NCBI GenBank assembly: GCA_027625915.1
Contig: JANTQA010000011.1
Location: forward strand, 1 to 64,000
Length of the DNA: 64,000 nucleotides
From: Anaeramoeba flamelloides
Lineage: Eukaryota; Metamonada; Anaeramoebidae
Direction of reading: 5' to 3'
Below the pieces are notes generated by a model. That model searched no databases, had not been told where the DNA came from, and was given only the letters and a program-made list of their open reading frames with translations. Made by a program: the position numbers and the translations under genes. Positions 1 through 9,768 of this stretch are shown here, piece after piece; positions within the stretch are counted from its first letter, which is position 1, and each line of letters starts with the position of its first letter.

Positions 1-114
1 AAATAAAATAGGTGATCATAGATCTCCTTGAAATATACCAAATCCTTCTCCACGATAATATTTTAATAAAAATTTTTTAATAATTTTATTTAAGGGTCTA
101 TTCATTTAATAAGA

Positions 115-230
115 ATTTACCCCATACTCAAGGAGTGACCTGATACCAAAAAGGATATTATGAAATAGCCCTTCTTTAGGTTGAAAAAATTCAAATAACA
201 AAAAAAAAAATTCATTCGTTCTCTTTGACA
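115..230 (+). repeat. Dispersed repeat D, copy 1
   Basis: About 100 bp aligns with 3537-3650 in the same orientation. Both read CCATACTCAA, then AGAGTG or GGAGTG, then ACCAAAAA, and both end in ATTCAAATAACAAAAAAA. Similarity looks like roughly three quarters by eye. Each copy lies just upstream of a TTAA-flanked inverted-repeat element (256-1057 and 3649-4177), so the repeat may be an outer part of that element or a preferred neighbour. Confidence 0.6.
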
Positions 231-255
231 AAAAAACGAACAAATATAAATAAGT

Positions 256-1057
256 TTAAGGATTATTCGAATTTTATGGTTAGTAAATACTATTTTTCCA
301 CCTAGTAACATATTAATAAACCTATAAGATACTTAATCTGAGGGATCTTGCTAACTTGAAAAATTTAGATTTTTTTTGGAAAATTTTGAGTTTGGCAAAG
401 CCATTTTTAGGTTGAATTTATATCTTTGTTATTTTCTCTTCATAGATCTTGATAGTATTCTTGGAAAAATAAAGAACTCCTTGCTTTCTTCTTTGATGTA
501 TCTAAATTGACTTATTTAATGCTGAATTTTTTTGGGTTAATTTTGTTTGGTTGGGTATTCAAAAGCTAAGTGTATTGATTTAGTTAATGGGATTGTTATT
601 TATCCCCCAAAAATTTCCTTTTCCAATCACTCCTGAGTTGTTTTTGAATTCAAAAGTCGGTTGTTGACTTTTTTTTTTTTATTTATTTATTTTTTTGAAT
701 ACTCAAATCGAAATTATTCTCATAAAATTTTGAAGAAAAAAATTTCATGAGGAAAATGTCACTCCACTTTCTTTTCAAGTATGTTAGAGTGTAGCGAGAG
801 AGTATAAATATACTTGAAAAGAAAGTGGAGTGGCATTTTCTTAATATCAAAAAAAATATCTTTTTAGTTTTGCCTTGTTTTATACGGGAAATTCAAAAAG
901 TTTTTGAATCAATAAATGATTTTCCAGCAAATTCTACAAAAACCCAAATATTGCAATATTTTGACTTTTCCTCAATTCATTGTCTTTTAAAGCTTTTTTT
1001 CTGTTTGTAGTATTTTATTTCAACCCTCATAGACCATAAAATTCGAATAATCCTTAA
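256..1057. mobile_element. TTAA-flanked inverted-repeat element T1
   Basis: The left end TTAAGGATTATTCGAATTTT continues into ATGGT. The right end is its exact reverse complement, giving 25-base perfect inverted termini 802 bp apart with TTAA at both outer edges. No transposase frame is seen inside, so it reads as a non-autonomous DNA transposon. TTAA flanks are the target-site signature of piggyBac-like elements, but the ends here start GG rather than the usual CCC, so the superfamily is inference. Confidence 0.6.
751..840. repeat. Near-perfect 32-bp-arm hairpin
   Basis: Positions 752-783 and 809-840 are reverse complements over 32 bases with one or two mismatches. The arm core is CACTCCACTTTCTTTTCAAG and the loop is 25 bases (GTGTAGCGAGAG lies within it). 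The arms are less A/T-biased than their surroundings. It sits inside element T1. A transcribed structured RNA or small-RNA precursor is possible but unproven; a tiny inverted-repeat insertion is the other option. Confidence 0.75.
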
Positions 1058-2283
1058 AAAGAGTTCTCAATTTCAAAAAATCAAAAAGTTAAAAAAAAAA
1101 AAATTCATCTATTCTCATTTTCTATTTCCAAATGGTTAAATTTCTTTAATTTAAAACAAATTGCTTTCTTGAATTTGTAATCAATTTAATTCTATTCAAT
1201 TTGATTTGTGGTTATTTTTTTACTCTCTAAATTTGACCAAGAGTATGGATTATGTAACATTCTTTCTATAAAAATAACTCATTTGAAAAAAAAAAAAAAA
1301 ATCACCAAGATCATAAAAAGTTTAAAAGAGCGACACTTCAAAACTGACATAGTTGTTTTCAAAATTGTAATTGACAACCATTCTAATTGGAAATGAAGTG
1401 TCCATCTTTGGCACTTTTTTCTAAAAATGTCCTCTCATCTTTAGTTGTTGATTTTTGGAGATCGATCATACATCATAGGTTGGTTGGTTTTTGATTGGTG
1501 TTAGTTCCTCATTAAAATTACTAAAAAGTTTTTTTCCATTTCAGAAAAAAAAATTTCAACGTAATGACTTGACCCTTAAATATAATAAAAGTTTTTATGT
1601 TACAATCTTTCCATAAGGGTTAGTCTTGGATAATTTGTGATTAAAAATACGTTTCAAAAAACGACTATTATTGAGATCTAGATAATACATTATCTAATCG
1701 GATTATGGGAATAAAATAGATTTAAACTGTTTTTGTTGATTTGATTGAAAAAAATATGGTGAATTATTCTTGAAAGTTAATTTCTTTCTTCTTTTACTTG
1801 ATTTTACTTTTTATTTCTAGGTTCTAGGAATTTTTCTCATTAATATTGTGTTTTGTTTTTTTTCCCTTTTTTTCCAAAGGGTAGATTAACTAAAAAGACA
1901 TTTCGATCCATAATAAAAAAATTTTGGTTGTTGTAATCAAAGAAAGATGACAAGGTAAAAATCAAAGGTAATATTCAAAAAGATTAAAAGAACAGTTGAT
2001 CCAAAATAAAACAGATTTTCCTTTTTTTTCTGTTTTCAAAAATACATCCTTTTTTTCTTTGAAAAACAACTTTTCTTTTCCAAAAGTCGAATACTTTTGA
2101 AAAATAAAAACCTTAAAGTAGATTATCACGAAAATACAAACTCAACTATTGTTCAGTAATTATTTTTAAAGTATAAGTTTTTTCACCTAATGGTTATTTT
2201 TTATTTCAAATTTAAATCAGATGAATTTATTTTTTTGCATTTTGTTGTAAATTCCATTCTTTTTTAAAAAGATTTCAAATTTT

Positions 2284-3517
2284 ATGACCTCTTCTGTTTT
2301 GTTAAAAGAACTGCAACACAGAATTGGTAATTTGAAACTTCCTTACCCAAACCTATTTGATCTCAAAACAAGAAGAGTCAATTTAAACGAATTCGAAGGG
2401 CACAAGCCAAATGGCAAAAAGTTAACAAAAATTTTCAACAAAATTTACCATTTATCTGATTCTGTAACTTTAACTCTTCTTTTTTGTTTTTTTCCCTTTC
2501 CTCAGAAAGAGTAATTCTTCTTTTTCGTTTTGAACAGCACTCAATTTTGTGCTTGTATTTGCTCAAAAAAATCTTTTCTTAATTTACATCTTTTGGTTTG
2601 ATCAAACAAAGAAAATAAACACTTTTTTGGCCAACCACGTTTTCCAAACGGGTGTCTTTAAAAATCAATTTAAAGCGATTTGGTCCACTCGTTTTGAGAA
2701 AAAAAAAACCATTCCACAAAGGCCGCATTAAAATAAAAAATAATTAAGGTTTTCAAGATCGCAGGATAATTGTTGTTAATTTTGATTGTCAAAAGTCCAA
2801 TTGAACAAATGAGAATCTATTATTTTGCTTTGTTCTGTATGAGTTTCCATTTTCGGCAGGAGCCTGATGTGATCAAGTCAGGGTTTCTCCTTTCCCCAAT
2901 TTTCTTATTAATTGTTTCACAGAAACCCAAAAATCAAAGGGTAATTATTGAAAAAAAAACTTGACAATTGGCCCAAAGATCCATGAGAAAGGGTTTTTTT
3001 GTCTGTTTTCCTCTTCAAAAAATAGACGTACTGAAAAGAAAGAACTCAATCAACTTAAAATTGCTTTTTTCTTTGTTTTCAAAAAACAAAAAAAATTAAT
3101 ATCAAAACAATAGGAATCCATTCGAAATTGGTTTGTTTATCTTTCAGAAATTTTTTTGGACAATTACAGCGATTGGTTCCCTGATTTACTTTCAAGTGAA
3201 ACAGTCCCTACCACAACCAACAATGAAAAGGATCAAAAGAAAAAAAAGAAAAAGAAGATCTTCAAATTAAAAAGAAAAAAACCAATTGGGAACACAGAGG
3301 ATGCATTATTTGAACCAAATTATGAAAAAATCCAAAACAACAAATCCCATTCACCAGAATTTATTTGCTTAACTCTTCAAATGCTATTTTATCTTGACAA
3401 AATTCTTTTTATTGAGTTTGTTGAAGATACAAATCATGGTTTGAGCTTTCATCCTTATTCTTTTAATGTATTTTTTTGAAGAATCTTTCAATTTCTTGTC
3501 TCTGATTTTATTTGGAT
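2284..3517 (+). CDS. Unrecognised multi-exon coding region, possibly decayed
   Basis: I do not recognise the product. Codon-like, less A/T-biased stretches recur on the plus strand. An ATG at 2284 opens about 60 residues (MTSSVLLKELQHRIG...) up to a good donor GTAACT near 2464, with acceptor TTTCCTCAG 40-odd bases on. Further coding-like pieces lie around 2590-2730, 2770-2890 (REPDVIKS-like, with a donor/TTTCACAG pair after it) and 3030-3090 (RTEKKELNQLKI). The last, 3148-3435, follows acceptor ATCTTTCAG and reads DNYSDWFPDLLSSE, a Lys run, then HSPEFICLTLQ. A 47-base intron (3436-3482) would lead in frame to a stop at about 3517. The first intron as drawn leads to an early stop, and I cannot chain all pieces in one frame. 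It is either a gene with tiny introns I have mis-joined or a pseudogene. Confidence 0.4.
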
Positions 3518-3536
3518 AAGGCCAAAGTCAGTGTTC

Positions 3537-3650
3537 TGGATTTACTCCATACTCAAAGAGTGGTTTGCTACCAAAAATAATATTGTGAAAATGTTCTTTT
3601 TTTCGTTCAAAAAAATTCAAATAACAAAAAAAGAAAAATCTGAGGATTTT
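3537..3650 (+). repeat. Dispersed repeat D, copy 2
   Basis: Same-strand match to 115-230: TTTACTCCATACTCAAAGAG, then GCTACCAAAAATAATATTG, then ATTCAAATAACAAAAAAA. It ends where the TTAA-flanked element T2 begins, as copy 1 ends just before T1. Confidence 0.6.
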
Positions 3651-4177
3651 AAGGACTACGTTCCCACCCTTGTGGGTTTTGAGTAATTGTGTTATTTCAC
3701 TTTCTCTTCTCAAAAAAAATTTTCACATGGAAGAAATTGGACAAAAAAATAAAAAAAAAACATTTTTTGTCATTTTTTATTTTTTCACGGAAGATTATTT
3801 TTTTTTGTTTTCAATTAAAAGGAAAATTGAAAATAACAAAAAAAATAATTGTAAAAAAATGCCTTTTGGGGATTTTCAAGTGCATTTCAAATTTGAGAAC
3901 ATTTCAAACTTGTAAAAGCAAATGTAAAAAATATATAGAACAGCTCTAGAAAATAGTGTGGGTTCCGAAAGTTGAAATGGAAATTCTAAAATATTAAAAT
4001 CAAAATTTTGCATGATCTAGTAAGGTAAAAATTGTGAAAATTGTTAAAATTGTCAAAATTTCACATTTTTTCTAAAAGAAATTCTAGTTGGAAAAATATT
4101 ACTTGGATTACATAACTTATTCAAGGGATGTTTTTATCGATTATTTCACTGTATTCACCTAAAAACGTAGTCCTTAA
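3649..4177. mobile_element. TTAA-flanked inverted-repeat element T2
   Basis: The left end TTAAGGACTACGTT at 3649 and right end AACGTAGTCCTTAA ending at 4177 are perfect 14-base inverted repeats with TTAA outermost, 529 bp apart. The ends resemble T1 (TTAAGGATTATTCG) and the J and I families (TTAAGGGACTAGT). The interior is A/T-rich without a credible frame. Confidence 0.5.
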
Positions 4178-4309
4178 TGGAAAAAGTTTTATAAAAACTC
4201 AAAATAGTTTAAAAGTATTCCCAATTTCAAAAAATCCAAAAAATAAAAAAAAAATTTAAAATGATTGCAATACAAAAAATCCCAGGATTCTTACTATTAA
4301 GTGCATAAT

Positions 4310-4659
4310 AAATGGATCCAAATTTTCATTCAGCATTCCAAAATTACCACATGCCAAGAATTATAACCAGTCATCAAAAGTCCAATTCTATAAGGTAAAT
4401 TAATCATTTAAGGTTGATTTATGCAATCAAAATGTTAAAATTTAAAATATTAAGACATCACTTTTTGCACATGTGTATTTGTTTCAAAATAAATGGAACA
4501 AAATTTTCATTCAGCTTTAGTAAAAAAAACCACATGCCAAGAATTATAACCAGTCATCAAAAGTCCAATTCTATAAGGTAAATTAATCATTTAAGGTTGA
4601 TTTATGCAATCAAAATGTTAAAATTTAAAATATTAAGACATCACTTTTTGTACATGTGT
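4310..4659 (+). repeat. Tandem 183-bp duplication
   Basis: 4347-4470 and 4530-4653 match almost base for base (CCACATGCCAAGAATTATAA through TTTAAAATATTAAGACATCA), offset by 183 bases, with one clear substitution (TTTTTGCAC to TTTTTGTAC). Each unit starts with a piece of family M (AAAATTTTCATTCAGC). High identity in fast-drifting non-coding DNA implies a recent event. Confidence 0.85.
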
Positions 4660-4679
4660 AGTAGTATTAAAAATTACTG

Positions 4680-5095
4680 GAACAAAAAAAAATTCAGAGG
4701 AATTCTCCAATTTCATAAATGGAAATGTAAAAAAAATACTTGGATTTCAATTACAAATAATCTAAATAACAAAAAAAAAAAGTTTCACAGGGTTCTCAAT
4801 ACCCAAAAAAATACAAATTTAGGAAAAAAAAATCATAGGGTCTCTCAGTTTACAATTAAAAAAAAATTATCGTGACCTAACAAAACAATTTAAAATAAGA
4901 AAAAAAAATCAAAGGTTCTCAATCTCAATAGCAAAAAAATCCAAACAAAAATAGTTTCATTGGATCTTCAATTGAAAAAAATCAAATAAAAAAAAAAAAA
5001 ATTACCGTATCTACAATGACAAAAAATTCAATTAACAAAAATAAGTTTCAAAATGATTCTCAATTTTGAAAAATCCAAATTATTGAAAAAAAAAT
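4680..5095 (+). repeat. Degenerate minisatellite, about 60-bp unit
   Basis: Six or seven loosely spaced units carry GGnTCTCAATtt followed by AAAAAAATCCAAATAAnAAA and GTTTCA. Examples lie near 4790, 4845, 4910, 4965 and 5055. Related single units occur near 1065 and 4225. The array looks old because units differ at many positions. Confidence 0.5.
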
Positions 5096-5944
5096 CGAAT
5101 TTTTTCTTGTTTTATAATTTCCAAATGCTTAAATTTCTTCAATTTGGAACAAATTGCTTTCTTTTATTACAAAAACGAAAAAAATGAATATTTTACGATT
5201 CCATTTTATTCAATAAATTAAGTTTTTTATCTATTTGCAAACCTTGCTTTATCATGCATCATGAATGAAATAACTGTTTGTAAATTTAATAGAATGATTG
5301 AATTGATATTTTTTAAATTGGTGTTAATAATTATTTTTTGAATTGTTTTTTTAATGTTTAGAGCATATTCTATTTCGTTAATTTACTTTTTTCTCAAGAC
5401 ACAATAATTTTAATTGTGTATTCTTTTATGAAAATATTCATTGAATAATTATCAGCATTGATCAATTGTTATTATTTATTCTATTTTTTTCTAAATTTGT
5501 ATTATTAGGGAAATTCATCAATATAATTTTATTACTTCAAAAATGAGATTATCAGGGTTTTTATAAAATTATACAATTATTTCTAAAAATATCTTTACCA
5601 ACTCAAAAAATGAGATAATTTTTTTATCTTGCAAAAACAATTCTAAAATATCAAGCACTGATTATTACATTTTTTGTATTTTTATTGAATTTTTGCGGGT
5701 TTGTGGATTGCCGTTACAAATACAATTTTAAATAAATTTTTACAATAGTTTTTTAATCTATCAGGAATTTCGCAATAGTTATGATTTTTTAATATTTTGT
5801 AAAAAAATTTGTTATTTCAAAAAAAAAAAAAAATAGTTTGTGATAAACCACACAGTTATGAAAAGATCATTTGTTAATTAATTTCTCGATTTGTTCTTAA
5901 ACGCTTCATATTAATTATTCTCTCTATTGAATATTATTATTATA
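5096..5944. other. Non-coding A/T-rich stretch
   Basis: 5100-5220 matches 1100-1200 (TTTCCAAATG, TTAAATTTCTTnAATTT, AACAAATTGCTTTCTT), so the first part is repeat. I see nothing else in it. Confidence 0.5.
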
Positions 5945-6578
5945 TAAACTATTTTTCAAAAATTTTGACTCACTTTATAATGCTAATGGGAGTTGTTTTG
6001 AGGGTTTATTCCAGTATTCTTAACAAAAAATATTTTCAAATTTTTGGATCAGAATCATTTTTTCTAATTTTTCAAATTTTAGTTTTGCTTTTTCAAATTT
6101 TTTTTTCTTTTGTTTTTCTTTTGTTTTTCTTTTTTTTTGTTTTTGAAAAATTTTTCTTTTTTTTTCTTTTTCTTTTTCTTTCTTTTTCTTTTTCTTTTTT
6201 TTTTTCAAAAGATCATGTGGAAAAAAAAAAGAGATCTTCGAAAAGACAAATAATCACTAAGAAAATTGAGAATGTAATGTCTTTGAAAATGGATTAAATT
6301 ATTCATAAAAAATATTGTTGTTCAACTTTTTTTCAGTGAAAGTTCAGTAATAAAAAATGGGTAATGCTCATTTCAAAAATTGTGACTCACTTTTTTTTTA
6401 GTTTTTTGGTTTTATTTTTTTTTTAATTTTTAATATATCAGGCTTTTATAGATTTAGAATGACTTAAAAGTGAATTACAAATCATATTTAGTTATTAATT
6501 GTTCTTGAATACTAAAGGATAAATTTTTTTTTTCAATTTATTATTTCAGGTGAGTCACAATTTTTGAAAAAGAGTTTA
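5945..6578. mobile_element. Inverted-repeat element E1
   Basis: The ends are about 30-bp inverted repeats: TAAACTATTTTTCAAAAATT at 5945 and its partner at 6578, both continuing to TGACTCAC. A second internal TCAAAAATTGTGACTCAC lies near 6376-6396. A second copy (42558-44044) matches from GACTCACTTTATAATGCTA onwards. The T-rich middle (6090-6210) produces long meaningless Phe/Lys frames. The outer TAAACT is shared with families A and B and fits insertion at TA. No transposase seen. Confidence 0.75.
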
Positions 6579-6580
6579 TA

Positions 6581-7124
6581 TAAACTTTGTTTCAGTAAAC
6601 GATTACCAATTTTTTTCAAATCTCAATTTTTTTTTATAATTGATCTTTGAAGAACAAAAAAGAAATAAATCGAATAATACACAACAAAGAATATTTGATA
6701 CTCATATGAAATAAAATCAAATAATCAATAGATTTTCTTAAAAATTGAAAAACTAAAATTCTTATAACCCTATTGAGAAAAAAAAAATTGTTCATTTTGA
6801 TCTTCGATTGAAGATCAAATAAAAGTTTAATAGAAATCAATATAATTTCTCTACAATAATTTTTACTGTTTAAATACAATTAGAATAACACTTTTTTACT
6901 TAGGTGAATATTGCTCTTGCAATTAAAAAATAATTTGAAAATGAATTACTCATTGTCAAAAAAATAATTATAAAAAAAAATTAAAATGGGAAAAAGGGAA
7001 AAAATAATTTCAATTTTAAAATTTTTCAAAATAAATTTTTTTCTTCTAATATCTATTCAAAATCCTTTACACATGTAATTCACTAACCACGATAACTGGA
7101 TTCCTTTGGCTGGAAAAGGGTTTA
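6581..7124. mobile_element. Inverted-repeat element B1
   Basis: It starts TAAACTTTGTTTCAG at 6581, two bases after E1 ends, and closes with TTCCTTTGGCTGGAAAAG then GGTTTA. Its interior matches B2 (51383-52082): both carry ATTGAnCTTTGAAGAA, TCAATAnATTTTCTTnAAA and ATTGAAAAACT. About 544 bp and non-coding. Confidence 0.7.
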
Positions 7125-7860
7125 TATTAATATATATATATTCTTCATTAAGGAGTTAGTACTAAAAATTCACTTATTTGCCGTTAGGTTTTTTTTAATT
7201 TAAGAAATAAAACGAAAATTATATATAATTTTCGGTTTATTTCTCAAAGTAAAAAAAACCTAGGCACTTCACATTAGATTTTCGTTAATTGAAGAGAATT
7301 GAGTAAAATACTTGATTTTTACTCAATTCTTTTGAATTCTGGAAAAGTGTCTTTAAATTTTCTTGAGTTTTCTGGTTATTTAAAAAGCCAATAGATTTTT
7401 AGAAAAAAAATAAAAAATCTCAAGAAAAGAGCTGTTAGATTTTTTTTAATTTTTGTTTAAAATTTGAAAATGGATAGATTTTCGAAACAAAAACAAGAGC
7501 TAGAAATCGCGGTTCTGTTTTTTTTAATTTTTGTTTCATATCTGGAAAATCAATAAATTTTCAGAATAAAATAAAAAACCTCAATAAAAGAGCCGTTATA
7601 TTTTTTTTAATTTTTGTTTTAAAATAGAGAATTGATAGGTTTTCCAAAAAAAAAAAAAACAAGAATTAAAATAAAAATACCATTAAACTTTCTTAAAGTT
7701 TTTTTTTTTTTTTTCGACAAATCTATTGGCTTTTTACATAACCAGAAAACTCAAGAAAATCTAACGAATTTTTTCCAGAATTTAAAATATTTTACTTAAT
7801 TCAAAGATTTTTGTCTAAAATTTTAAAAGAATAGAGTAAAATCAAGGCATTCTATGATAC
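7125..7860. repeat. Palindrome cluster C1
   Basis: A run of hairpin-forming units. The clearest pairs TTAGGTTTTTTTTAATTT...AAATAAAACGAAAATT (7186-7222) with AATTTTCGGTTTATTT...AAAAAAAACCTA (7227-7262). Another pairs GAGTAAAAT with ATTTTACTC near 7300-7330. Further units carry CCGTTAGATTTTTTTTAATT-type arms to about 7850. The same unit types make up C2 (22508-23335) and C3 (59690-60240). Confidence 0.7.
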
Positions 7861-8416
7861 TACCTGAAACATTAAAAGAATTAGAGATCTTTTTGGATCT
7901 AGAGAGAAAGTGAATCTGGTCAATTATTTCAAGAATAAATCTACACCATAAATCGAGAGTTTTTTTGTTAAAATTTCATTTAGGTTCGATTTTTAATAAT
8001 CCAAAATGATTCTTAATAACTCAGATGATTTCTTTAAAGAATTAGCGATTTTATGAAGTATTAACCTTATTTTTTTTATTAAAATTATACCTTTGGAACT
8101 TTTTGAGAAAAAGATAAATAATCAAAAATAATGCGGTAAGAACATCGAAACTACCGAAATTCAAATTGTAGGTTGGGCACTTTGTCACCGTCCAACTCAG
8201 TATTCTCTAAAAAATATAATTTTTTATATACATTATTAAATGATATTGATACAAATATTATGATGATTTTTTAAAGGAATCTTTTTTTTATTTTTCGAAT
8301 ATAATTATTATTTAAATAACAATAAAATCATTAATTTTGGTATTATTTTAACTTTAACCATAATTAATTGTAAATTAACAAACAAAAAAAAAAAAAAAAA
8401 AAAAAAAAAATTAGAG
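7861..8416. other. Non-coding stretch before the first BEACH exon
   Basis: A/T-rich with no supported frame, ending in a run of about 33 A residues and the acceptor-like TTAG at 8411-8414. It may belong to a further intron of the BEACH gene, since the exon that follows is open upstream of its first ATG. Confidence 0.4.
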
Positions 8417-8912
8417 AAAAGCGTTCCTGATCTTTCTTCCATTATTTGTTTAGATCTAATTATGATATTATTCCGATCAAAATACGACAAGGAAACTTTA
8501 TATAAGATGGGGTTACTTTCTCTAATTTCTTCTTTAGGGAAAAATTTACAATTAATTTTCAAAAAACTTTTACAAAAAATTAACCTTTCTAAAGAAAAGG
8601 AAAAGCAACAGGGAGGGCACGAAAAAGAAAATGTAAATGAAAATGAAAACAAAATCAAACAAACAAAAAAAGAAACAAATGAAAATTTTACCACCATTCA
8701 CAAAATTAATTCAGATTCACAAAAAATTCAAAAGCAAACAGATCCGGTTTTAAAACACGATTTACTTTTGATTGAATGTTTAATTTCCAAAATTTCCAAG
8801 ATTATTCTTACGTTACTAAATTGTGGTGTACTTGCCAAAACTATAAATATTGTACCTGAAATAGTTGATCAGTATTGGATTACAAAATTTGGTTTTTTAA
8901 AGATGATTAAAG
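8417..8912 (+). CDS. Probable 5' exon of the BEACH-domain gene
   Basis: An open frame runs from about 8415 through an ATG at 8462 to donor G|GTTTGA at 8912/8913. It ends in phase 1, and the next large exon begins after acceptor AATATAG at 13792 with GA, so G+GA gives Gly and the frame continues without a stop into the ATG at 13807. The product is mostly helical: KYDKETLYKMGLLSLISSLG, then a Lys/Glu/Asn-rich spacer, then a leucine-rich segment (LLLIECLISKISKIILTLLN) ending QYWITKFGFLKMIK. This resembles the armadillo-like N-terminus of large BEACH proteins but is not diagnostic. The donor sequence matches that of the verified BEACH intron (G|GTTTGT). The true start may be ATG 8462 or lie further upstream. 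If correct, the intron is 4,880 bp and the protein 3,539 residues or more. Confidence 0.55.
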
Positions 8913-9217
8913 GTTTGAATTATTCTTATTTTTTACTAATACTTTTTTTTTAAAAGTTTTGCTTTTACATTCGAAAAAATAATACATATAATCAATATGT
9001 TTAATATTTGTATTTTAAAAAGAATTCAAAATTATAAATAATGAAGAGAATCAAAGTTTTTGAAATTTCTGGAAAAAAAATCTTTCAAAAAGATGGTAAG
9101 AGAACATCATTTGGTTCAATTGCTCTCAAAATACAGAGATGATAATCAAACTCATGATTAAAAAAAAAAAAATTACCTAATTATAAAGCTTTTTTAATAA
9201 TTTTCTTTTTTTAAATA

Positions 9218-9768
9218 TAAACTCCATTTCACTCAAAGGGGTCCAGTCAAAAATGAAAAAGTCACTTTATTTTTAAGAATCAACCAAACTTAGATTGTTT
9301 AGAAATACGAGAAATAATAAACTTCATATAAGAGTCCATAATTATAAAAGAAACCCCTGAACAAACCATAAATTTCAAAAAAAAAAAATGTTAAAAAATT
9401 TTTTGGGCCCCATTCATTGGAACGTCTCGTGCAAAATTCTCAATTTCTTTAGGAAATTAAAATCGTTGATAATAAGATTTTTTACTTGTAAATGTATGAA
9501 TTTTAAAAGAACATACAAAGCTTAACTTTTCTTATGGTTTATTTCGTTTTTCAAACATTTTTTTTTTCAAAGTTAATTTTTATAAAAAAAAATAAAAAAA
9601 AAAAAAGCAAAAAGCAAAAAACAAAAAAAACAAAATTTTACAAAATGAGAAAAAATGATTTTGATCTAAAAATTGAAATTTTAGTTTGAGAAGAGTAATG
9701 AATTAAACTCATAGAATGTCTTCCATTTCTTCAATAAAACTGGGCCTCTTTGACTGAAAAAGAGTTTA
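9218..9768. mobile_element. Family A inverted-repeat element A1
   Basis: The left end TAAACTCCATTTCACTCAAA leads into GGGGTCCAG; the right end reads CTGGGCCTCTTTGACTGAAA then AAGAGTTTA. The inverted ends are about 28 bp and the total is 551 bp. The interior is shared with A2 and A3 (ACCAAACTTAGATTnTTTAG, AAAATTCTCAATTTCTTTA, GAGAAAAAATGATTnTGATC). No protein-coding frame is conserved. Confidence 0.8.

Larger units (their letters stand above)
1..2283. other. A/T-rich non-coding stretch with repeats
   Basis: No supported gene. Open frames here are short, Phe/Lys/Ile-rich and caused by T and A runs. The stretch holds a dispersed repeat (115-230), an 802-bp element with perfect 25-base inverted ends flanked by TTAA (256-1057), and a 32-bp-arm hairpin inside that element (751-840). 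The segment 1060-1200 resembles 5040-5220, so it is also repeat-derived. Nothing recognised from 1210 to 2280. Confidence 0.6.

Noticed and set aside
5965-6297. 110-residue Phe-rich frame and its Lys-rich antisense
   Set aside because: Produced by T runs inside element E1; the matching region of E2 gives different, equally low-complexity frames.
7125-7860. TTAGG words as telomere-like repeats
   Set aside because: They are arms of palindromes with long spacers, not short tandem repeats, and lie inside genes elsewhere.
8308-8697. 129-residue minus-strand frame
   Set aside because: Antisense to the probable BEACH 5' exon, with a long Phe run from the poly-A tract.
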